Below, one piece after another: positions 14,685-19,610 of a stretch of DNA of 22,317 bases. The notes below the pieces were generated by a model, which worked only from the letters and a program-made list of their open reading frames with translations, was not told the DNA's origin and made no database searches. Source of the stretch: Treponema sp. UBA7590 (lineage in GTDB: Bacteria; Spirochaetota; Spirochaetia; Treponematales; Treponemataceae); contig DLKK01000110.1 of assembly GCA_002478955.1 (NCBI GenBank), forward strand, positions 1 through 22,317. The letters are read 5' to 3'. How positions within the stretch are numbered: position 1 is the stretch's first letter; the number at the start of each line of letters is the position of its first letter. The translations under genes and the position numbers were made by a program.

Positions 14685-14713
14685 ATTCTACAAAAATATC
14701 GCGTTATTTTCAA
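14685..14713 (-). promoter_or_regulatory. Promoter of fhs
   Basis: Minus-strand TTGAAA (14708-14713), a 17-base spacer and TAGAAT (14685-14690). The predicted start leaves a leader of about 25 nt carrying the GAGG ribosome binding site. Confidence 0.7.
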
Positions 14714-14736
14714 TTACAGCAAACATCACCCAACGA

Positions 14737-15165
14737 TTATTCAAACCAATCTTCAACACAAAGCGAAAAATGCTCCCGAATCGGATCATAGTCTTTTACA
14801 TTCCGAGTCACAAGAATCAAATTGTTTGACATTGCTATGGAAGCAATCATCGAATCTATAGTTGGAGGTATTTTTCCACATTTTCTTAATTCAGAAAAAA
14901 TTCTTGCATGCATACTTGCCGCATGCTTATCATAATTAATAATTGGATAAGTCCCTTGAATATAATCATAAGTAATAATTTCCGCAGTCTGTTTTTTCTT
15001 TCCTTCAGGCATTGCTTCAATCCCTTTTATAACTTCATACCAAACAGGCGCACATATACCGCAAAACGCTGATTTTGACTCCAACATACTCAACATTTTT
15101 TCACTTGGCCGAGGTTTTGTAAGCTCAGAAATTATATTTGTGTCCAACATGTAAATTATAGACAT
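14737..15165 (-). CDS. vapC: PIN-domain toxin, VapC family
   Basis: The 142-residue protein is a likely ribonuclease toxin of a type II toxin-antitoxin system. It has the PIN acidic residues in order: MLDTN (Asp8), WYEVIKGIE (Glu44), PTIDSMIA (Asp104) and TRNVKDYD (Asp125). These coordinate Mg2+ for RNA cleavage. VapC toxins often cut tRNA or rRNA; the target here is unknown. The start codon overlaps the antitoxin stop by 10 bases, and GGGG lies about 7 bases before it, so the two are translationally coupled. The gene looks intact. Confidence 0.9.
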   Translation of the reverse strand: MSIIYMLDTNIISELTKPRPSEKMLSMLESKSAFCGICAPVWYEVIKGIEAMPEGKKKQTAEIITYDYIQGTYPIINYDKHAASMHARIFSELRKCGKIPPTIDSMIASIAMSNNLILVTRNVKDYDPIREHFSLCVEDWFE

Positions 15166-15461
15166 GAATATCCCCTTTCTTTCTCAAATCGGCTTTCTTT
15201 TCTTTGTTCCTCCAAAATCCTAGAATATTCATCACCAAAACACTCTTCTATATCTTTGTCAGACAATCCCGCCCGCCATTTGCGCAGTTCCTCCACAGGA
15301 TTCTTTTTAAGAGGCTTTTTGTAGTTTTCATCAAAATCTTTTTTACTGATTATCACAGCCGAAACCGTTCCATGCTTTGTAATCTCAACAATCTCGCCTT
15401 TTTCAGCATACGTTATATATTCGCTTAATTTCGCCTTGACATCGTAAAGTGGAGCAGTCAT
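15156..15461 (-). CDS. Antitoxin, Phd/YefM family
   Basis: The 101-residue protein begins MTAPLYDVKAKLSEYI, then GEIVEITKHGTVSAVIISKKDF, the Phd/YefM fold that forms a DNA-binding dimer. The C-terminal half (RKWRAGLSDKDIEECFGDEY) is charged and probably wraps around the toxin. GGGAGG lies 4 bases before the ATG at 15461. An in-frame upstream start at 15509 would lie inside the promoter and is rejected. It is the first gene of the pair with VapC and should repress the shared promoter. Confidence 0.9.
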   Translation of the reverse strand: MTAPLYDVKAKLSEYITYAEKGEIVEITKHGTVSAVIISKKDFDENYKKPLKKNPVEELRKWRAGLSDKDIEECFGDEYSRILEEQRKESRFEKERGYSCL

Positions 15462-15488
15462 CGTGCCTCCCGTTAAATTTCTAACCAT

Positions 15489-15517
15489 CAGATAGTCATA
15501 AATAGTCATATTGTCAA
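15489..15517 (-). promoter_or_regulatory. vapBC promoter with tandem 10-base repeat in the spacer
   Basis: Minus-strand TTGACA (15512-15517), a 17-base spacer and TATCTG (15489-15494). On the plus strand 15491-15500 (GATAGTCATA) and 15501-15510 (AATAGTCATA) are a direct repeat, 9 of 10 identical and exactly one helical turn apart. They cover the spacer and the -10 edge. This is a good candidate antitoxin operator. Confidence 0.65.
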
Positions 15518-15540
15518 GTTAAAAAATAAAAATCTGGAGG

Positions 15541-15655
15541 TTACCTTCACTTCGCAAAGCTCGCTCAGGTCGCTACGTTCCGGGTTCCGCTAAGCGCTCA
15601 TTGCTCGCTCCGCTCGCAACGGCTGCGCCGCCCTGCACATCGCTAACCAAGTTCA
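15541..15655. repeat. GC-rich intergenic repeat element, copy C
   Basis: It shares CGTTCC-GGGTTCCGCT and CGCTCATT with copy B, and ACGGCTGCGCCGCCC plus CACATCGCTAACC with the ends of copies A and B. Internal words such as TCGCTACG and GCTCGCTCCGCTCGC are repetitive. It is not coding and lies directly before the left boundary of the accessory module. Confidence 0.5.
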
Positions 15656-15688
15656 CAACAGAAAAATCATTCAGGATAAAAAAAGTCT

Positions 15689-15721
15689 GCATACAAAATG
15701 CGGTCTTTAATTTTCTAAAAA
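15689..15721. repeat. Left flanking repeat of the accessory module
   Basis: By hand alignment these 33 bases match 17126-17158 in direct orientation at 27 positions. The inner part GCGGTCTTTAATTTTC (15700-15715) also appears inverted at 17105-17127, interrupted there by a 7-base tandem duplication. Confidence 0.6.
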
Positions 15722-15740
15722 TACCTCACATATTTTTTAT

Positions 15741-15766
15741 TAAAATTTACTGTACAGTAAATTTTA
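15741..15766. promoter_or_regulatory. 26-base perfect palindrome, candidate operator
   Basis: The half-site TAAAATTTACTGT is followed at once by its exact reverse complement with no central spacer. The core is TTTACTGTACAGTAAA. It is followed by TTTGACAAAA within a second hairpin (TAGGTTT/AAACCTA, 15765-15782). Its form suits a dimeric repressor operator; the binding protein is unknown. Confidence 0.6.
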
Positions 15767-15781
15767 GGTTTGACAAAACCT

Positions 15782-15819
15782 AAAAAAATTGCAGGTTGCT
15801 ACGCTCCTGCAATTTTTTT
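15782..15819. terminator. 14-bp hairpin just upstream of the accessory module
   Basis: AAAAAAATTGCAGG (15782-15795) pairs perfectly with 15806-15819 around a 10-base loop TTGCTACGCT. It ends in seven T's on either strand, so it can terminate in both directions. It lies 22 bases before the first module ATG, so it is either a boundary terminator or an attenuator. Confidence 0.7.
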
Positions 15820-15841
15820 AGTATCCAAATGAGGAGGAGAC

Positions 15842-16213
15842 ATGGATTTTTTTAGAACTGTTGGAAAATGGATAAAATTTATCCTATTTATAGCTTGTAT
15901 GGGCATTGGTATTTTTTTTACATTTGCCATGTTATTAGAAGAAAAAGGATTTAGAATAGCGCTTTGTGTTATTTGCATTACTTTATCCATTTTAAATTGC
16001 ATCTTATATTTCATTAAACTCAATAAAGATAATCAACTTTTTGCATTCATTGGAAGTCTTGTGCTGCTTGCACTTTATTTTTATCTAGCATTTACCTCCG
16101 AAGCAAATCTATATGGCTTTGGTGCAGCATTTGATGCTGTTGGAATGTTTTTGTGTCTTACTGGTAATGCTATTAGAAGATTAAGTGCAATTCTCAGGGG
16201 AGATACATTTTAG
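15842..16213 (+). CDS. Four-helix membrane protein of unknown function
   Basis: The 123-residue protein has four hydrophobic segments at about 10-31, 37-59, 65-84 and 90-110 with short loops, then a basic end RRLSAILRGDTF. GAGGAGGA precedes the ATG. No family recognised. Its stop codon is embedded in the AGGAGG ribosome binding site of the next gene, which starts 9 bases later, so the two are tightly coupled. Codon use is more T-ending and AT-rich than in neighbouring housekeeping genes, consistent with acquisition by transfer. Confidence 0.75.
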   Translation: MDFFRTVGKWIKFILFIACMGIGIFFTFAMLLEEKGFRIALCVICITLSILNCILYFIKLNKDNQLFAFIGSLVLLALYFYLAFTSEANLYGFGAAFDAVGMFLCLTGNAIRRLSAILRGDTF

Positions 16214-16222
16214 GAGGTAAAT

Positions 16223-16735
16223 ATGTCTGAATATAAAGGTCATTACTATAGAGAAACTTCTTGTACTGGTGATAAAGAATGTCACAACTGCGGAGGATGG
16301 ATTCCCGCTGAAACTCGTTATATAACAGAAACTACTGATAACAGGTATAATTTTTGTAGCCTAAGATGTTTCAGGGAATATGCTGACATGCATCCCCGAG
16401 ATACATCAGTCGGTAGTTGTTTTATCACAACGGCAACATGCAAATCCAGGAATTTACCAGATGATTGCCATGAATTAACAACTTTACGAGCATTTCGCGA
16501 TACTTTTATGAAAAAAGATCCTGAAATGAAAGCAGAAGTAGAAGAGTATTACAAAATCGCTCCTGTAATTTGTAAAAACATTGATAACCTTAAAAATTCT
16601 AATGAAGTTTATGACTCTATTAGAAAATTATATCTTAATGATGCTGTAACGGCTGTTGATAATCAAGATTTGCAAAAGGCACATGATATTTATAAAAAAA
16701 TGGTATTAGATTTAAAATCAAAATACTATAAATAA
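16223..16735 (+). CDS. Zinc-finger plus CFI-box domain protein
   Basis: The 170-residue protein has an N-terminal metal-binding module with CHNCGGWIP (Cys20, Cys23) and FCSLRCFREY (Cys45, Cys49), like a small treble-clef or MYM-type finger. Next is CFITTATCKSRNLPDDCHEL (66-85), then TTLRAFRDTFM and YYKIAP. This is the CFI-box pattern (CFIATA...LRxFRD...YYxISP) found at the C-termini of many otherwise unrelated bacterial proteins. The last 55 residues are helical (NSNEVYDSIRKLYLNDAVTA). CFI-box function is not established as far as I know; the conserved Cys suggests modification, metal binding or anchoring. A perfect AGGAGG precedes the ATG. It is coupled to the upstream membrane protein. Confidence 0.8.
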   Translation: MSEYKGHYYRETSCTGDKECHNCGGWIPAETRYITETTDNRYNFCSLRCFREYADMHPRDTSVGSCFITTATCKSRNLPDDCHELTTLRAFRDTFMKKDPEMKAEVEEYYKIAPVICKNIDNLKNSNEVYDSIRKLYLNDAVTAVDNQDLQKAHDIYKKMVLDLKSKYYK

Positions 16736-16743
16736 TTTTTACA

Positions 16744-16775
16744 AAAGAGCTTTCAGTTTTTACTGTAAGCTCTTT
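16744..16775 (+). terminator. Hairpin between the second and third module genes
   Basis: AAAGAGCTT (16744-16752) pairs with 16767-16775, and CAG/CTG pair inside after a T-T mismatch. Only a short T-rich tail follows, so termination may be partial. Confidence 0.45.
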
Positions 16776-16804
16776 ATATTTAACAAACCAAAAGGAAGAA
16801 AATT

Positions 16805-17092
16805 ATGAAAATTGCTGTAGTAAATACAACTCATTCAAATGCTCCAGCCGGTTGTTGGACTGGAAATCCAGAAAATGCAAAAGACTGTGATTATCTTGTA
16901 GAAGAAAATAATGGTGAAATAAAAGCCATATATGAATTTTCTGGAGTTTCCGACAAAGATAAAGATGGAAAATTTAATTTTAAAGGATTAAAAGAAGTAA
17001 CTGACCCTGTAGTTACCGGATCAATAAAAAGTAAAGTTGATATTTCCAGAAAAAAATGTGAGCAACAACCTCTACGCTATAAAGAAATTTAA
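16805..17092 (+). CDS. Small hypothetical protein, 95 residues
   Basis: The sequence begins MKIAVVNTTHSNAPAGCWTG, then a beta-rich stretch containing YLVEENNGEIKAIYEFSGV, and a basic C-terminus ending RYKEI. It has no signal peptide and no membrane segment. AAGGA lies about 8 bases before the ATG. I do not recognise a family. It is the third gene of the accessory module, separated from the second by 69 bases with a hairpin. Its stop codon lies in a small inverted repeat (AAGAAAT/ATTTCTT, 17082-17098). Confidence 0.65.
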   Translation: MKIAVVNTTHSNAPAGCWTGNPENAKDCDYLVEENNGEIKAIYEFSGVSDKDKDGKFNFKGLKEVTDPVVTGSIKSKVDISRKKCEQQPLRYKEI

Positions 17093-17104
17093 TTTCTTGT
17101 ATTC

Positions 17105-17158
17105 GAAAATTAAAGATTAAAGACCGCACACAAAACGCATCCTTTAACTTTCTAAAAA
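17105..17158. repeat. Right flanking repeat of the accessory module
   Basis: Bases 17126-17158 are the direct match to 15689-15721. Bases 17105-17127 read GAAA, then ATTAAAG twice in tandem, then ACCGC, which is the reverse complement of the left flank apart from the duplicated 7-mer. It ends 2 bases before the stop codon of the minus-strand pseudouridine synthase. Confidence 0.6.
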
Positions 17159-17160
17159 AT

Positions 17161-17910
17161 CTACGCTTTCATCAACTCGCCAACTTCTTCATCCGTTAAA
17201 TCGCGGTATTCGCCGGAGGCAAGGGATTCGTCAAGTTTCAGAGGTCCGATTGAAATGCGTTTTAAATAGTAAACTTCGTTCTGTTCCGCCAGAAACATTC
17301 TTTTTACCTGATGGAATTTTCCTTCGTTTATGGTAAGAACACATTCTGTTTCGTTTTTCCATTGGATTTCTGCGGGTTTTGCCAAAAAGCCCTGTTCGTT
17401 TCCTTCCGGCGGAATTTCAATTCCATTTTTAAAATCCTGCGCGATTTTTTCCTGATTTTCCATGTTTTCGGGATTTACCAGACGCACAAAATATGATTTT
17501 GGAAAATGCGTTTTTGGGCTTGTGATTCTGTGAGTCAGCGCGCCATCCGTTGTAAAAAGCAAAAGCCCCTCGGTATCAATGTCAAGCCTGCCAACAAGGT
17601 GAAGATTTTCCTCAAGATACGGAGTGTGAAAACGTTCATCCAAAAGGTCAAAAACCGTCTGGTGAAGCCCGTCTTTGTTTGCGCTTACAAAATCTTTAGG
17701 TTTGTTCATCATAAGATAAAAATTCTTGCGGAGATTTAAAATTTCACCGTCAATTTTTATCTCATCTTTGTCCGGATTCACAGAAAAACTTGTGTCAAAA
17801 ATGCGTTCGCCGTTCACAACAACTTCTGACGAATACAAAAATTTCCGGATTGCCTTGCGGCTTCCAAATCCCTCGTGTGAAAGAATCTTATCTAATCTTG
17901 CAAAACTCAT
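17161..17910 (-). CDS. RsuA/RluB/RluE/RluF-family pseudouridine synthase
   Basis: The 249-residue enzyme makes pseudouridine in rRNA. An N-terminal S4 RNA-binding domain (RLDKILSHEGFGSRKAIRKF through VVNGERI) is followed by the catalytic domain with GRLDIDTEGLLLFT, Asp110 being the nucleophile. NEGKFHQVKRMFLA and the final block YYLKRISIGPLKL are family hallmarks. The start is the ATG at 17910, with GGA about 7 bases upstream. The frame is open further upstream, but that overlaps the end of citrate synthase. It starts 22 bases after the citrate synthase stop and is probably co-transcribed. The target (16S or 23S) cannot be assigned by eye. Confidence 0.93.
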   Translation of the reverse strand: MSFARLDKILSHEGFGSRKAIRKFLYSSEVVVNGERIFDTSFSVNPDKDEIKIDGEILNLRKNFYLMMNKPKDFVSANKDGLHQTVFDLLDERFHTPYLEENLHLVGRLDIDTEGLLLFTTDGALTHRITSPKTHFPKSYFVRLVNPENMENQEKIAQDFKNGIEIPPEGNEQGFLAKPAEIQWKNETECVLTINEGKFHQVKRMFLAEQNEVYYLKRISIGPLKLDESLASGEYRDLTDEEVGELMKA

Positions 17911-17932
17911 TTTTTTCCAGATTATTTTTTTA

Positions 17933-19291
17933 TCAACGTTTATCGATTGGAATATATTTTCGTTCTTCGCAGACATTTTTGTAAGCAGGACGATAAATTC
18001 TTCCGCCGGCAACAAGCTCTTCAATTCTATGCGCTGACCAGCCGGCAATTCGGCTTATGGCAAAAATCGGCGTATACAGTTCACGCGGAATATTCAGCAT
18101 TGTATACACAAAACCTGAATATAAATCGACATTTGCACAAATCTGCTTGTCTGAATGATGGACTTCCATAATAATTTCTGGAGCAATTTCTTCTATCATG
18201 CGGTAAAGATTATATTCTTCAAGACAATTTTTCTCTTTGGCAAGTTTTTTTGCCTTTTCACGCAGAAGCAAAGCACGCGGATCGCTGATTGTGTAAACCG
18301 CATGCCCCATTCCATAAATTTTTCCGCTGTGGTCAAAAGCCTCTTTCCTTGCAATTTTATAAAGATATTCACGGACTTCTTTTTCGTTTGACCAGTCTTT
18401 TACGTTCGCTTTGATTTCATCCATCATTTCCACAACGCGGATGTTTGCACCACCATGACGACGGCCTTTCAAAGAGCCGACAGCCGCCGCAATCGCTGAA
18501 TAAGTGTCTGTGTCCGCAGAAGAAACTACATGAACTGTCAAAGATGAGTTGTTTCCACCACCATGTTCAGCGTGAAGAATAAGCGCAAGATCAAGAATCT
18601 CCGCCTCAAGTTTTGTATATTGGCAGTCAGGACGAATCAAATGCAGGAAATTTTCAGCAGTCGAAAGTTCCGGAAGAGGATTATGGATATACATTGATTT
18701 ATTTTCATAATAACGTCTGCGGGCCTGATAACCATAAGCAGCAAGCGTAGAAAAACGAGAGATAAGCTCAATGCACTGGCGAAGATTGTTTGCGACTGAA
18801 CGATCCTCAGGATTTTCATCATACGAATAAGAAGCGAGCACTCCTCGCGCAAGTTTATTCATAATGTCCTGGGAAGGAGCCTTCATAATCATGTCTTCGG
18901 TAAAATTCGGCGGAAGTGTACGGCTTTCACCAATAAATGCGCGGAATTCATCAAGCTCTGATTTTTTTGGAAGTTCCCCGAACAAAAGAAGATAAGCGCA
19001 TTGCTCGTAACAATAATCGTCATTCGCTTCTGCATCACGAATCAAATCCACAACATCGTATCCACGGTAAAGCAAACGCCCCGGAACAGGAATTTTTTCT
19101 TTGTTCGCGCCGACCTCATAACCTACAACATCGCCAATCCGGGTAAGCCCGACAAGAACACCAGTTCCATTCGCATTGCGAAGACCGCGCTTTACATCAT
19201 ACTTTTGATAAAGATCAGGATTGATTGGGTCATTACGTTCTGCAAGTATCGAAAGTTTTTCTATAAAATTTTTGTGTTTCAAATCTGCCAT
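17933..19291 (-). CDS. gltA: Citrate synthase
   Basis: The 452-residue enzyme condenses oxaloacetate and acetyl-CoA to citrate. The three catalytic residues are visible: His243 in LILHAEHGGGNNSS, His330 in YGMGHAVYTISDPRA and Asp389 in CANVDLYSGFVY. PGRLLYRGYDVVDLI near the N-terminus is the usual PGxxYRG block. The start is the ATG at 19291 because GGGGG lies about 6 bases before it; an ATG 12 bases earlier has no ribosome binding site. No other TCA genes are in the window; in fermentative spirochaetes the enzyme would feed glutamate synthesis. A 2-methylcitrate activity cannot be excluded. Confidence 0.95.
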   Translation of the reverse strand: MADLKHKNFIEKLSILAERNDPINPDLYQKYDVKRGLRNANGTGVLVGLTRIGDVVGYEVGANKEKIPVPGRLLYRGYDVVDLIRDAEANDDYCYEQCAYLLLFGELPKKSELDEFRAFIGESRTLPPNFTEDMIMKAPSQDIMNKLARGVLASYSYDENPEDRSVANNLRQCIELISRFSTLAAYGYQARRRYYENKSMYIHNPLPELSTAENFLHLIRPDCQYTKLEAEILDLALILHAEHGGGNNSSLTVHVVSSADTDTYSAIAAAVGSLKGRRHGGANIRVVEMMDEIKANVKDWSNEKEVREYLYKIARKEAFDHSGKIYGMGHAVYTISDPRALLLREKAKKLAKEKNCLEEYNLYRMIEEIAPEIIMEVHHSDKQICANVDLYSGFVYTMLNIPRELYTPIFAISRIAGWSAHRIEELVAGGRIYRPAYKNVCEERKYIPIDKR

Positions 19292-19610
19292 ACTTGCCCC
19301 CATAAAAGAATTGCATGAAAAATGTATATTTATTCACTGCAATTTTGTATATCTTTATAATTATACAATTTTGTTGGGTTGTATACAAGAGTTATAAAAA
19401 AATATATCAGAATGAATACATTTGTGAAAAACAGAAGAAATAAAAAATGCCGCAACGGAAGCGGAAAAGTCAAAATGGCGTAATTTGCCATTTTTTTGCC
19501 GCAGGCATAAAAGAGAACTGAAAATGAGCTTTGCGAATTGAAGTTTTCTTCCTAAAAAAAATTGCAACCCTAGCCGATTTTGATTTTCCGCTGGAAGTGC
19601 AGGCATTTTA
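19292..19610. other. Gene-free interval between gltA and the rarA fusion gene
   Basis: It holds the gltA promoter region on the left. On the right (19450-19520) are several overlapping hairpins, including AAAATGGC/GCCATTTT with following T's and GCGG/CCGC pairs, probably the 3' end of the rarA transcript. An 81-codon minus-strand frame here lacks protein-like composition and a clear ribosome binding site. Confidence 0.6.
19360..19388 (-). promoter_or_regulatory. Promoter of gltA
   Basis: Minus-strand TTGTAT (19383-19388), a 17-base spacer and TATAAT (19360-19365), giving a leader of about 60 nt. The 9-mer CAATTTTGT occurs twice in direct orientation on the plus strand, at 19340-19348 and 19366-19374, on either side of the predicted start. 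Confidence 0.65.

Larger units (their letters stand above)
15462..15841. other. Gene-free interval between the antitoxin and the accessory module
   Basis: No convincing coding region. From left to right it holds the toxin-antitoxin promoter, GC-rich repeat copy C, the left flank of the accessory module, a 26-base perfect palindrome, a second small hairpin and a strong 14-bp hairpin, then the GAGGAGGA ribosome binding site of the first module gene. Confidence 0.75.

Noticed and set aside
15770..15775. TTGACA upstream of the accessory module as a -35 element
   Set aside because: No acceptable -10 lies 16-18 bases downstream; that position falls inside the 14-bp hairpin.
15687..17160. Integron gene cassettes (chromosomal integrons are known in Treponema denticola)
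   Set aside because: The three genes share a transcript with almost no space between the first two, and I see no attC-like pair of GTTRRRY and RYYYAAC core sites after each gene.
17911..18048. N-terminal extension of the RsuA-type synthase by 46 residues
   Set aside because: It would overlap the end of citrate synthase by over 100 bases, and the family starts at the S4 domain; a ribosome binding site precedes the inner ATG.
19361..19606. An 81-codon minus-strand frame in the interval between gltA and rarA
   Set aside because: It covers the gltA promoter region and hairpins, has no ribosome binding site and has a composition unlike protein.
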